A stretch of DNA of 39,967 nucleotides from an uncultured Burkholderiales bacterium (GTDB lineage Bacteria > Pseudomonadota > Gammaproteobacteria > Burkholderiales > Burkholderiaceae_C), in assembly GCA_903838355.1 (NCBI GenBank), contig CAILYC010000027.1, positions 1 through 39,967 on the forward strand. Reading direction: 5' to 3'. Made by a program: the position numbers and the translations under genes. Below the pieces are notes generated by a model. It was not told the origin of the DNA. It was given only the letters and a program-made list of their open reading frames with translations, and did not search any database. Shown here in pieces: positions 1 through 8,245 of the stretch (position 1 is the stretch's first letter; each line of letters starts with the position of its first letter).

Positions 1-22
1 AGCTCACTTCAAGCTCACTTCA
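1..22. repeat. 11-bp direct repeat at the 3' end of the first gene
   Basis: AGCTCACTTCA occurs twice in tandem. Read on the minus strand, the upstream copy contains the last codons and the TGA stop of the MmgE/PrpD gene, so the second copy lies just beyond the stop. It looks like a small local duplication; no function is claimed. Confidence 0.6.
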
Positions 23-1547
23 AATTCGCCACAAAAATTTCCTCCAATGAGCCAGCGTCACTTTGCATGAGCATGGACTCAATCCATTGATAAGCGAGGT
101 CCACGCCCTTGGGGGTCAAAACTTTTTGCGCGCACAAATCAAATTTGGCTTTAAGTTGCTCAGTCCTGAGCGGATTTTTTGAGGTGCGACCATGGGGCTG
201 CATGACCTCCTTTGTGAGCACCTTGTCACCCTTCAAGGTGACACTCACGCGGGCTGCAAAATGGTTGCTCGCCTCAAACATGGTGTCATCGTAAGCTCGC
301 GCCTGGACCAAGGGTAAGAGTGCCAGGACTTCATTGCTTTGAAAATCTTTGGGCTCAAAGTGCCCAATCCCCACACGACCTTCCAGCAATGCACGAACCA
401 CCACGTACTGAACACTGAATTTCGCATCCAACTCCGATTGCGGATGGGGACGATTGGTGTGGGTGAGGCGTCTGGCATGAATCCAAATTTGTATGCGCTC
501 AATATCTTGCGGGGCAAAACGGTGCTCTTGAAACAACTCAATGGCACAATCAACTGCTGGATGTGTGCTGCCGCAACAGGGGTACTGTTTGATGGCAATG
601 CCTGGCTCCACAATGTCCCAAGGACGGGCCCAGTGAGTGCGCGCTTTTTCAGGAGCATAGAAACCGGCCCCATTGAAAACCTCAAAAAACCCCTGGTCGT
701 GCTCAAACACACTGAGCGCATTTGCGCTATACCCCTCTTTGGCGAGCATGGCAGCCATGAGGCCTTCGCGTGCACAGCGCCCCACATGCATGGGCTTGGT
801 CATGGTGCCAAAATTGGCTTTGATGCCTGCTGCACTGGATGCGGCCAAGGCCAAAGCGACCGCCGTTTGCTCCACATCGAGGCGCAAGAGTTTAGAGCAA
901 GCCGCTGCCGCGCCAAACACACCCAAAGTCGCCGTTGGATGCCAGCCCTTGGTGTAGTGATGAAAATTGACCGTCATGGCCAATTTGGTCTCCACCTCAA
1001 AGCCTGCGATATAGGCCACCATCAAGTCTTTGGCACTCACGGGATGCACTTTTGCCAATGCAAAAAGTGCGGGCAAGATGGGCGCCGAGGGGTGCCCGCC
1101 CATGGTGTTGTTGCAATCATCAAAGTCGAGTGCATGGGCTGCGGTTCCATTGATATACGCCGCATCCAATGGGCTGCCCGCCCAGTGATGCCCCCAAACA
1201 CTGGCAACTGCACTGGGGTTTGAACGGACGTCTGCTCGAACGTCTGCACCGACGTCTGGATGTGCGCTTGCACGGGCGCTTGGATTGGGTTGCGCCACAC
1301 CTGGAGCAGATGCCATGAGCCCAAGTGCCTTGGAGATCAACACCGCACACGGCTCGTGGGAGCCCGCAAGCGTGACGCCCACTGTGTCCAAGATCCCCAT
1401 GCGGGCCCAAGTCAGGGCCTCTAGGCTCAGATCTTCAAAGCGCAAACGGGTCACATGATCGGCAAAAAAATACGCCAGTGAGCGCTCAATGTTCGACTGG
1501 TCTGATTTGCCAGCATGGTTCTCAGTTGCGTGTATGGTCTGATTCAT
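15..1547 (-). CDS. MmgE/PrpD family protein (paralogue 1)
   Basis: A 510-residue protein of the MmgE/PrpD superfamily, which includes 2-methylcitrate dehydratase, cis-aconitate decarboxylase and iminodisuccinate epimerase; the substrate here cannot be read from sequence. Family landmarks are LDTVG near residue 54, FDD at 142-144 followed by GGHP, GWHPTAT at 201-207, and the TKPMHVGR block with K251, H254 and R257. Residues about 81-114 form an Ala/Pro/Asp/Val-rich insertion absent from the two neighbouring paralogues. No signal peptide, so probably cytoplasmic. It is the last gene of a leftward cluster, 77 bases after a Bug receptor gene. The ATG start has no strong ribosome binding site. Family assignment is sure; the reaction is unknown. 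Confidence 0.93.
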   Translation of the reverse strand: MNQTIHATENHAGKSDQSNIERSLAYFFADHVTRLRFEDLSLEALTWARMGILDTVGVTLAGSHEPCAVLISKALGLMASAPGVAQPNPSARASAHPDVGADVRADVRSNPSAVASVWGHHWAGSPLDAAYINGTAAHALDFDDCNNTMGGHPSAPILPALFALAKVHPVSAKDLMVAYIAGFEVETKLAMTVNFHHYTKGWHPTATLGVFGAAAACSKLLRLDVEQTAVALALAASSAAGIKANFGTMTKPMHVGRCAREGLMAAMLAKEGYSANALSVFEHDQGFFEVFNGAGFYAPEKARTHWARPWDIVEPGIAIKQYPCCGSTHPAVDCAIELFQEHRFAPQDIERIQIWIHARRLTHTNRPHPQSELDAKFSVQYVVVRALLEGRVGIGHFEPKDFQSNEVLALLPLVQARAYDDTMFEASNHFAARVSVTLKGDKVLTKEVMQPHGRTSKNPLRTEQLKAKFDLCAQKVLTPKGVDLAYQWIESMLMQSDAGSLEEIFVANLK

Positions 1548-1624
1548 CGTGTGTCACTTTCAAATTCAATTGACAAATGCAAGGCCCTCAATGACCTCCC
1601 TGTGGAGTAACCGTTCTCCAAACT

Positions 1625-2701
1625 TCATTCGCTCTTGAGCCCCAACTCCTTGATCAGGCGCCTCCATTTGGCAACCTCTTTTTTAATGTGTTCACCAAAT
1701 TCTGCAGCACTCCCGCCCACCGGCTCTGAGCCATCGATTGCCAAGCGCTCTGCCATTTCAGGCGTCTTCAAGATCTTGACCATGGCTTTGTTGAGTTTGT
1801 CCACCACGCTCGGTGGCGTTGCCGCTGGCGCCATCGCACCATACCAACCCGCGACCTCGTAGCCTTTGACGCCCGACTCGTTCATGGTGGGAATTTGCGG
1901 GAGCGCTTTGGAGCGAGTCAGTGTCGTCACAGCCAGTGGGCGCAGCCTGCCCGATGCAATATGGGCGTGGGACTGAATGATGGTTGAAAACAGCATGTGC
2001 ACTTGGCCTGCAATCACATCGGCCATGGCGGGAGCACCTCCTTTGTAAGGCACATGGGTGAGATCAATACCCGCCATCGATCCCAACAGTGCCCCGGCCA
2101 AGTGACTGAATCCACCCAAGCCTGAAGACCCATAGTTGAGCATACCCGGAGAGGCTTGGGCCGCTGCAATGAGCTCGGCCACCGACTTGAACGGCAGTTG
2201 CGGATTCACCACCAAGACATAAGGCTGGAAGGTGGCCTGGGTGATGGGGGCCAAGTCCTTGAGCAAGTCGTAGGGTTGATGCCCTTGAAGTGTGACATTG
2301 ACCGAGTGACTCGACGAGATCATGGTGAGGGTGTAGCCGTCCGGGCTCGACTTGGCCACCATGTCCACTGCAATGGTGCCGTTCGCCCCAGGCTTGTTCT
2401 CAACGATCACCGGTTGGCTCCAGCCTTCGGTGAGTTTTTGTGCCAAAGCTCGCGAAGTGATGTCGACCCCACCGGCAGGCGCAAAGGGACAGAGCAAGCG
2501 AACGGGCTTGCTGGGGTAACTCAAGGCAGGATCGCTCTGCCCCCATAAAGCAGGTGTGTCCAACACACCCCAAACGCCACAAACGCCCAAGGCGGCCCAG
2601 CGAGCACTGCGCTCTAACCAGTCTCGCCGTGCCTGGCCATGGGCCAAGTGGGCAGCAGAATTTTTGAGCGCCAAGTGTTTCATTTCATCGGACGGTGGCA
2701 T
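1625..2701 (-). CDS. Bug/TctC family tripartite tricarboxylate transporter receptor
   Basis: A 358-residue periplasmic solute-binding protein of the Bug family, which captures carboxylates for TctAB-type membrane subunits (none encoded here). After a long N-terminal segment with a hydrophobic core at about 34-53, the mature domain opens with YPSKPVRLL (62-70) and the ligand loop PFAPAGGVD (72-80). Other family marks are ENKPGANG, SSPDGYTL, the GSSGLGG segment and HVPYKGGAPA. It lies between two MmgE/PrpD genes in the same direction, which suggests one of these enzymes acts on its ligand. An alternative start at Met7 (position 2683) would give a shorter, more typical leader; neither start has a clear Shine-Dalgarno sequence. 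Confidence 0.92.
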   Translation of the reverse strand: MPPSDEMKHLALKNSAAHLAHGQARRDWLERSARWAALGVCGVWGVLDTPALWGQSDPALSYPSKPVRLLCPFAPAGGVDITSRALAQKLTEGWSQPVIVENKPGANGTIAVDMVAKSSPDGYTLTMISSSHSVNVTLQGHQPYDLLKDLAPITQATFQPYVLVVNPQLPFKSVAELIAAAQASPGMLNYGSSGLGGFSHLAGALLGSMAGIDLTHVPYKGGAPAMADVIAGQVHMLFSTIIQSHAHIASGRLRPLAVTTLTRSKALPQIPTMNESGVKGYEVAGWYGAMAPAATPPSVVDKLNKAMVKILKTPEMAERLAIDGSEPVGGSAAEFGEHIKKEVAKWRRLIKELGLKSE

Positions 2702-2742
2702 GGTGGGTGGTGCTCTTGAAGATGTTGTTTGTAAGAGGAGTG

Positions 2743-2805
2743 AGTTCGAAGAGTTCGAAGAGTTCGAGAAGTTCCAAAAGTTCCAAAAGTTCCAAAAGTT
2801 CGATA
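2743..2805. repeat. 9-bp tandem repeat, seven units, intergenic
   Basis: Seven consecutive 9-base units share the core AGTTC: two copies of AGTTCGAAG, one AGTTCGAGA, three AGTTCCAAA and one AGTTCGATA. They fill part of the gap between the MmgE/PrpD stop at 2850 and the Bug start at 2701. The period of nine keeps either reading frame open through the array, but no gene is convincingly encoded. Units come in two sub-types arranged in blocks, as expected from recent stepwise duplication. Confidence 0.85.
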
Positions 2806-2849
2806 AGGCAAAGATCGTCGCCCGTGGCGCCCCAAAGCCCCTCCCAGCG

Positions 2850-4265
2850 TTAAGCCAAGTCTCCCAAGTTTAAGAAATTCGAGGTCTTTTCCAAATTCAA
2901 AAATGCGTGCAGCCAAACTTGCGCTTGGGAGGCACTGCTCAAGTGAGCCGTGTTTCTCAAAAAACGATCTTGCACTTGAGCCTCGCTCAGCGCGCGCTCG
3001 GGAGCACCCCAAAATATATCCGCCTCCTTGGACCAAACCTCGCCACTGTGGAGTGTCAACGTGACTCGCGAGGCCCAGGCATTTCGTTTGCCTGCGTCGC
3101 CAAAAGCGATCATGGACATGGACTGACAAGAGGCCAACACCTTGGGGTCCTTTACCAAATCATCATTGAACACGGACGCATCGCGAGGATCTTTGTGCAT
3201 CGCAACTGCCACACAAAACGGAACACTGTACTGCCCTTGCTTGATATCCAAGGGCTTGCGAATATCATGGTGGCTGAGTATTTTTTCACCCACTTCAAGC
3301 TGACAGTGCGCGATGTCTTGGCCTGTAAAATGCCCTAAGCGCATCATCTCGCTGAGCGTGTCGATGGCGGGATGTGCCGTCACATGGCAAGGATAGGCTT
3401 TGATGCAAATTTTGCGTGTCTCCCAAACTTCACCCAATCCGAGGGTGAGGAGTGCGGGATCCCTTTGTGCACAAAAGCTACTCAAAAAACCAAACCGCCC
3501 CTCTAAGATGGTCTCAGGGCCTTCAAAGCCCTCTTTTGCCAAGCGAGCAGCCATCACACCGCTTTCGCAGGCGCGCCCCAAATGCAAGCGCTTGACCTCG
3601 GCGCCTTGTTTGGATTGAGCGAAAGCGAGCAATCCACCCGACAAGGAGCCAGCGATTCCCAAGGCATGGGTGAGCTCTTGAGCGTTGAGTCCGAGCACCA
3701 CACCTGATGCAATCGCAGCGCCGTAGGGACCCGTCAAGCCTGGGGCATGAAAGCCCAATTTCTCACTCGAGTGCAAGGACGCCGCACCGATCCTGAACAT
3801 CACCTCGGTGGCCGCCACAAAAGCCTTGAGCAACGTCTCTCCACTGGCGCCCACCTCTTGGGCGAGTGCCAAAGCCGCAGGCAGCAAAGTGGCCCCAGGG
3901 TGAACACCAGCGCCGGGTTTTCTCAAACTGTCCATCTCAAACGCATGCGCAAACGCGCCATTGACCAGCGCCGCATGGGGCGCTTGGAGTCGCGTGTTCG
4001 CGACACCCAAAAGTTGCGAGCGTGCACCCGTTTGCCCCTTTAGCGCCTCGCCAGCCGACTGTCCATAGGCCAAGGCATAGCGCAAGACCGCTTGACTCCA
4101 AGGCAACTGTGAGCCAAAGGCACTCACACCCAATGCATCGATCATGCAATGCTTGGCCCGCTCGATGACATCGGCAGGAATGTCCTTGAGTTCCAATCGG
4201 TGCACAAACTCACACAGAGTCTGACTCGCTGTTGGAATGGATGATGGAGTGGAGATTGAACTCAT
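2850..4265 (-). CDS. MmgE/PrpD family protein (paralogue 2)
   Basis: A 471-residue MmgE/PrpD superfamily protein counted from the first ATG; an in-frame GTG at 4289 would add eight residues and neither start has a strong ribosome binding site. Landmarks are IDALG near the N-terminus, the FEMDS segment in place of the usual FDD, HPGATLLPAALALA, and EVKRLHLGR with the conserved Lys, His and Arg at about 225, 228 and 231. It differs from paralogue 1 in lacking the low-complexity insertion and in having a different substrate-side segment around FEMDSLRKPGAG, so a different substrate is likely. The gene follows paralogue 3 after only 48 bases, consistent with one transcript. Confidence 0.92.
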   Translation of the reverse strand: MSSISTPSSIPTASQTLCEFVHRLELKDIPADVIERAKHCMIDALGVSAFGSQLPWSQAVLRYALAYGQSAGEALKGQTGARSQLLGVANTRLQAPHAALVNGAFAHAFEMDSLRKPGAGVHPGATLLPAALALAQEVGASGETLLKAFVAATEVMFRIGAASLHSSEKLGFHAPGLTGPYGAAIASGVVLGLNAQELTHALGIAGSLSGGLLAFAQSKQGAEVKRLHLGRACESGVMAARLAKEGFEGPETILEGRFGFLSSFCAQRDPALLTLGLGEVWETRKICIKAYPCHVTAHPAIDTLSEMMRLGHFTGQDIAHCQLEVGEKILSHHDIRKPLDIKQGQYSVPFCVAVAMHKDPRDASVFNDDLVKDPKVLASCQSMSMIAFGDAGKRNAWASRVTLTLHSGEVWSKEADIFWGAPERALSEAQVQDRFLRNTAHLSSASQAQVWLHAFLNLEKTSNFLNLGDLA

Positions 4266-4313
4266 CGCGATGAAGGTTTGGGCTTGCACAGTTTCTTGGG
4301 CAAGGTTGTTAAT

Positions 4314-5714
4314 TTACTGGGCAACACGCATCAAGTCCACAATCTGAGCCGCATCGCTCAGTGACTCGACATTGAGCACACTGTCTCGCAAACGCTCGAT
4401 CTGATCTTTGGGCAAAGATTCGGCGGCCAAGCGCTCAAATTTTTTCACCACATCGGCTTCGCTGGCAAAATTGCGCTCACTGCCTCTGGGGTACTCGACC
4501 GTGTCTTTGAGAACCGTACCGTCTTTGAGTGTGACACTCACTCTGACCATGTGGCGGAACTTAGAGCCCAAAGAGGTGATGTGCTCATCGTGTTCAACGT
4601 GCACCTTCTCAGCCAAGGCCATGCGAGCGCGGTCAGCAACCAATTCTTGGGTGAATTGATCCACAAAGCAATTGTTCTCCAACAAGAAAGTGGCCACACA
4701 ATAGGGTAAATTGAGTTGCGCAGAAGTGAGCCCTTCAGGCTTATAGGGCCAGCCCACGTGATCCATGGTGACTTGCGAGCCCGAGACCATGATGTGATCC
4801 ACTTCTTGAGCGCCAAAGGGATGCTTGGCCTGCAGATTGCGGATGGCATCAAGCGTCGTGTGATTGGACCCCACACAAGAGTAAAACTTGAGCGCCACGC
4901 CCATGGTTTGCCATGTCGAGCCCAAACCCGCCACCAATTCAGCAAAATTAAAGCGGTCGCTCGAGCGGGAGAAGGTCGTGCAAAAACCACCGTATTCACT
5001 CTCCAGTACCGCTTCAATTCCGGTGAATCCGTTCTCGGCCAACAAGGCCCCGTAGAGTCCGCTTTGTGAAGAACGACCTGCGTGCATGCGCTTGACCATG
5101 GAGCCATACTGAGCCGCCATAAGACCGGCTGCTTGCGTGCCGGCCACGCCCAGAGCGTGCACCGTGCGTTCAGGATTCAGCCTCAGACCTCTTGCCGCAC
5201 CCGCAGCGGCAGAGAATACCCCGACGGTGGCACCCGAGTGCCAGCCTTGTGCGATGTGCTCTGGGCCCATGCAAATACCCACCCGGGGACCGACCTCATA
5301 GCCTGCCACGGCGCTCACCAGAAAATCTTTGCCCGTGAGATTCTTTCTGGTCTCGGCCACCCCCAAGAGTGCGGGCAGCACCACGGCACCCACGTGCAAA
5401 ACACCCTGGCGGTGCACATCATCGAGTTCAAAGCCTTGAACCAAGGTGCCGTTCACCAAGGCGGCGTGGGGTAAAGAGAGTCGCTCTGAAGTTCCCCAAA
5501 CTTGTGCCCCTTGGCTGCTGTCTACGCTGGCCAAGGTCTTGCGCAGAATTCGACTCCATGGCAAGTGCGCACCATAGAGGGCGCATCCCAGTGAGTCGAG
5601 CATCAACAACTTGATACGGCTGAGCACCTCTTGGGGCACGTCGCTCAACTGCAGGGTCGAGACAAAATGGGCCAATTCGCGGGTATAGGGGTTGTCACGC
5701 AAAGCATCACTCAT
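4314..5714 (-). CDS. MmgE/PrpD family protein (paralogue 3)
   Basis: A 466-residue MmgE/PrpD superfamily enzyme. Landmarks are MLDSLGCAL (38-46), FELDDVHRQG (95-104), GWHSGATVGVFSAAAGAARG (about 157-176) and MVKRMHAGR with K208, H211 and R214. No signal peptide. It is sandwiched between a Bug receptor gene upstream and paralogue 2 downstream, all leftward, so the encoded enzyme probably handles the acid brought in by that receptor, or a product of it. Whether it dehydrates, epimerises or decarboxylates its substrate cannot be decided from sequence. The ATG at 5714 has only a weak GGA ahead of it. Confidence 0.92.
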   Translation of the reverse strand: MSDALRDNPYTRELAHFVSTLQLSDVPQEVLSRIKLLMLDSLGCALYGAHLPWSRILRKTLASVDSSQGAQVWGTSERLSLPHAALVNGTLVQGFELDDVHRQGVLHVGAVVLPALLGVAETRKNLTGKDFLVSAVAGYEVGPRVGICMGPEHIAQGWHSGATVGVFSAAAGAARGLRLNPERTVHALGVAGTQAAGLMAAQYGSMVKRMHAGRSSQSGLYGALLAENGFTGIEAVLESEYGGFCTTFSRSSDRFNFAELVAGLGSTWQTMGVALKFYSCVGSNHTTLDAIRNLQAKHPFGAQEVDHIMVSGSQVTMDHVGWPYKPEGLTSAQLNLPYCVATFLLENNCFVDQFTQELVADRARMALAEKVHVEHDEHITSLGSKFRHMVRVSVTLKDGTVLKDTVEYPRGSERNFASEADVVKKFERLAAESLPKDQIERLRDSVLNVESLSDAAQIVDLMRVAQ

Positions 5715-5846
5715 GAGAAAAGTCCAGTCAAGAAAAAAGAAAAGAAAAGAAAAAGAAAAGAATCAAACCAAAAGACAAAAAACCAAAGAGGTCAACCCAT
5801 TTGCCACATCAGCTCCCCCCAAAAATCAATCGTGAACACTTGGGGT

Positions 5847-6941
5847 TCAATCGATTTGCAGATGAATTTTTTTCACCAGCACCTTCATGCGCTCGAACTC
5901 CTCACGGATAAAGGTGGCAAACTGCTCGGGCCGACCGCCAGCGACCTCAGCGCCATCGGCGCCCAAGGTGGTTTTGAAGTCATCCTTGACGAGAAACGTC
6001 TCAATGGCCGAATTGATGCGCTCGATGATTTTTACCGGCGTCCCCACTGGCGCCAAAACACCATACCAAGAGCTCGCCTTGTAGCCGGCCCACCCGGTCT
6101 GCTCGATGGTGGGCAAATCGGGGAACAAAAGGCTGCGCTTTTGCCCGGTGGTGGCCAAGGCCTTGAGCCGGTTCGTTGACAAGTGGGGCAAGATGGCCAC
6201 ACTGGAGCTGAACATCAACTTGACTTGACCCGACAACAAATCGGCCAATGCCGGTGAGAGCCCCTTGTAGGGGATGTGGGTCATTTGGATGCCCGCCATG
6301 GCGCAAAAGAGTTCGGTGGCCAGGTGAGAAGAACTGCCAACCCCATTGGAAGCGTAGGCAACGGGTCGGTTGCTCTCCTTGGCCAGCTTCACCAGCTCCG
6401 CCATGGAATTGACCCCCAGGGACGGGTGCACGGCGACCACCAAGGGTGCGGTGGCCAGCAAGGTGATCGGGGCAAAGTCCTTGATGGGGTCGTAGCTGGA
6501 CTTTTCCCGTGTGGCTGGATTGATGGCCAAGCTGCCCACACCACCCAAAAACAAGGTATAACCATCGGGCTCGGCATGGGCTGCCAATTCAGCACCCAAC
6601 ACCCCTCCGCCTCCGCCTTTGTTGTCGACAATGACACGCTGGCCCAGCAGGTTGGACAAACGCTCACTCACCGCGCGGGCGACCGTGTCATTGCCCCCGC
6701 CTGGTGAAAACGGCACAATAAAACGGATGGGTTTGCTCGGCCAAGCGTCTGGCCCGGTAGCAGGTGCATTGCTCGCGACAAACGCGGCCGTGGCCGCATG
6801 AGCAGTTGGCAGCCCCAGGCCCGTGAGCGTGGACCACCCCCAAGTGCCCACCAAGCCGCGCGCAAAAGCGCGACGCGCTGGGTTGACCGCCATCACGATG
6901 CCCCTGTTTTGAGGGCGGACAGGCTTGCTTGAATAGGCCAT
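5847..6941 (-). CDS. Bug/TctC family tripartite tricarboxylate transporter receptor
   Basis: A 364-residue Bug receptor, first gene of the leftward cluster. The start chosen is the ATG at 6941 because AAGGG lies nine bases ahead; an upstream in-frame start at 7028 would run through the operator palindrome, and a Met at codon 17 of this call is an alternative. A hydrophobic export segment ends near the AHA at about residue 49. The mature part has WPSKPIRFIVPF, the canonical ligand loop SPGGGND, DNKGGGGG, PDGYTLFLGG, GVGSSSHLA and THIPYKG. It probably binds an organic acid in the periplasm for a TTT transporter encoded elsewhere. Control is likely through the palindrome at 7005-7018. Confidence 0.92.
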   Translation of the reverse strand: MAYSSKPVRPQNRGIVMAVNPARRAFARGLVGTWGWSTLTGLGLPTAHAATAAFVASNAPATGPDAWPSKPIRFIVPFSPGGGNDTVARAVSERLSNLLGQRVIVDNKGGGGGVLGAELAAHAEPDGYTLFLGGVGSLAINPATREKSSYDPIKDFAPITLLATAPLVVAVHPSLGVNSMAELVKLAKESNRPVAYASNGVGSSSHLATELFCAMAGIQMTHIPYKGLSPALADLLSGQVKLMFSSSVAILPHLSTNRLKALATTGQKRSLLFPDLPTIEQTGWAGYKASSWYGVLAPVGTPVKIIERINSAIETFLVKDDFKTTLGADGAEVAGGRPEQFATFIREEFERMKVLVKKIHLQID

Positions 6942-7004
6942 GGATTTGATCCCTTGACTAAAATTTCCTTGGGGCCATGCAAGACCTTGCATCCCTTTGC
7001 ATGC

Positions 7005-7018
7005 GATTGTATACAATC
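7005..7018. promoter_or_regulatory. Candidate GntR/FCD-type operator, perfect 14-bp palindrome
   Basis: GATTGTATACAATC is perfectly self-complementary and sits in the divergent gap between the leftward Bug gene and the rightward flavin-reductase-like gene. The core TTGTATACAA agrees with the general GntR-family operator pattern (GT and AC half-sites around a short spacer). A second imperfect palindrome, TGCAAG-AC-CTTGCA at 6978-6991, is close by. No regulator gene is present in the window. Confidence 0.6.
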
Positions 7019-7050
7019 TGAGCCTCACCCCAAAGGCACTTCCTCAACTT

Positions 7051-7056
7051 TATAAT
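7051..7056 (+). promoter_or_regulatory. Candidate -10 box for the flavin-reductase-like gene
   Basis: TATAAT matches the sigma-70 -10 consensus exactly, 24 bases ahead of the ATG at 7081. No good -35 box lies at the expected distance, so the promoter may depend on an activator or be weak. The palindrome at 7005-7018 lies just upstream, where a bound protein could affect both directions. Confidence 0.45.
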
Positions 7057-7080
7057 AGATCCTTTTAAAAGAACGCCAAC

Positions 7081-7704
7081 ATGCCCGACACGATTCACAG
7101 CTACGAACCCAAAAACGGCCACGGCCTGGCCCACGACCCCTTCAACGCCATCGTCGGCCCCAGGCCCATCGGTTGGATTTCTTCCAAAGGGGCAACGGGT
7201 CTCGTCAATCTCGCACCCTACAGCTTTTTCAATGGCTTTAACTACATTCCCCCCATCATTGGTTTTAGCAGCAATGGCCACAAGGACACGCTCAGAAACA
7301 TCGAAGAGACGCGGGTGTTTGTTTGGAATTTGGTGACCCGCCCCTTGGCCGAGCAGATGAACCAGACCTGCGCCCCTGTCTCGCCCGAGGTCAACGAGTT
7401 TGATTTGGCTGGACTCACCCCCTTGCCCTCGACCCTGATCGATGTGCCCCGTGTGGCCGAAAGCCCCGTGACGTTTGAATGCCGATGCACGCAAATTCAC
7501 CAATTGCTCAAAGCCGATGGTCAACCCATCAACAGCTGGATGGTGTTTGGCGAAGTCGTGGCCGTTCACATTGACAGCACCTTGCTAGTCGACGGCGTCT
7601 ACAAAACCGCGCGGGCCCAGCACATTGTGCGCGGCGGTGGCCCAGCCGACTACTTCACCATTGGAGAGGAACAACGCTTTGAGCTTTTCCGACCCAGCGC
7701 TTGA
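7081..7704 (+). CDS. Flavin reductase-like family protein (FMN-binding split barrel)
   Basis: A 207-residue protein of the flavin-reductase-like/DIM6-NTAB family, which binds FMN in a split barrel and reduces flavin with NAD(P)H, often for a partner monooxygenase. The early segment VGPRPIGWISSKGATGLVNLAPYSFFNGF has the layout typical of the flavin-binding strands of the family, and PPIIGFSSNG, DTLRNIEETRVFVWNLV and the later VFGEVVAVHID also fit. No signal peptide. It is transcribed divergently from the Bug/MmgE cluster and no monooxygenase is adjacent, so its partner is unknown. Confident at family level only. Confidence 0.88.
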   Translation: MPDTIHSYEPKNGHGLAHDPFNAIVGPRPIGWISSKGATGLVNLAPYSFFNGFNYIPPIIGFSSNGHKDTLRNIEETRVFVWNLVTRPLAEQMNQTCAPVSPEVNEFDLAGLTPLPSTLIDVPRVAESPVTFECRCTQIHQLLKADGQPINSWMVFGEVVAVHIDSTLLVDGVYKTARAQHIVRGGGPADYFTIGEEQRFELFRPSA

Positions 7705-7844
7705 TTTGACTCAAACCGCAAAAATTTCCTAAAATTCATCGCTATTTCTGCTTTCTTCCTATAAAGCCCTCAAAATAGGCCCTAAAACCAAGAAACCCTA
7801 GTCTAAAGTTAGTCAAAAGCTAAGATAATAGGGGGGTACAAGAA

Positions 7845-7862
7845 CAGGCCCTCAGGGGCCTG
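7845..7862. terminator. Stem-loop CAGGCCC/GGGCCTG without T-tract
   Basis: A perfect 7-bp stem with loop TCAG lies about 140 bases after the flavin-reductase-like gene and 38 bases before the small CxxC gene. No run of T follows, so it is not a standard intrinsic terminator; it may be a weak terminator or a leader hairpin of the following gene. Confidence 0.35.
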
Positions 7863-7899
7863 CCCACGACACACCCTAGATCACATACCCAAACGACAT

Positions 7900-8172
7900 A
7901 TGCCACGCGACGATAAAACCAAAATTTCAAATGACGGGCTGCGCTACAAATCCAAGGCCGGCGGTTCTCCTTTTGGAACAGAGGGAAGAACGGGTGACAC
8001 CATGAGCTGCATCAAGTGTGGCGTGCACAAGTCCCGCAGCAACGGCTCATTCAAGCGGCTTTTGGGCAGCACGACATTTGTGTGTTTTGACTGCTCTCCA
8101 CCCAAACCAGCACCCGATGCGGTGCCCCCAACTGCGTCCGCTGTCAGCCAAGACAAAAGCGCCGAGGCCTAG
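7900..8172 (+). CDS. Small CxxC...CxxC protein, putative zinc-binding
   Basis: Not recognised. A 90-residue basic protein from the ATG at 7900, or 56 residues if translation starts at the ATG at 8002 (MSCIKCG). Two Cys pairs, CIKC and CFDC, are spaced about 24 residues apart with Lys/Arg-rich sequence between them, the pattern of a small zinc ribbon. The C-terminal third is Pro/Ala/Ser-rich and probably disordered. The later start is attractive because it puts the first Cys pair at the N-terminus and GGGTG lies upstream; the first start has no visible ribosome binding site. It stands alone between two unrelated units. Function unknown. Confidence 0.55.
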   Translation: MPRDDKTKISNDGLRYKSKAGGSPFGTEGRTGDTMSCIKCGVHKSRSNGSFKRLLGSTTFVCFDCSPPKPAPDAVPPTASAVSQDKSAEA

Positions 8173-8205
8173 GCCAAAATTCTGTCCTTGCGCTTGCAAA
8201 GAAAT

Positions 8206-8224
8206 GTCTTCCCCTGAGGAAGAC
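8206..8224. terminator. Stem-loop GTCTTCC/GGAAGAC
   Basis: A perfect 7-bp stem with 5-base loop CCTGA stands 33 bases after the stop of the small CxxC gene, between convergent genes. No T-tract follows. The stop itself lies in the palindrome GGCCTAGGCC (8166-8175). Confidence 0.4.
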
Positions 8225-8245
8225 CTCGTTCAATGCAGTACATAA

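Noticed and set aside
339-1223. Long plus-strand open frame opposite the first MmgE/PrpD gene
   Set aside because: It is antisense to a clear family member, and its Cys/His-rich product resembles no known protein.
2743-2805. Possible CRISPR array
   Set aside because: Units are 9 bases in tandem with no spacers; the same applies to 8246-8315 and 13279-13323.
2556-2873. Plus-strand open frame encoding EFEEFEKFQKF-type repeats
   Set aside because: It is produced by the 9-bp repeat and overlaps the 5' end of a Bug gene on the other strand.
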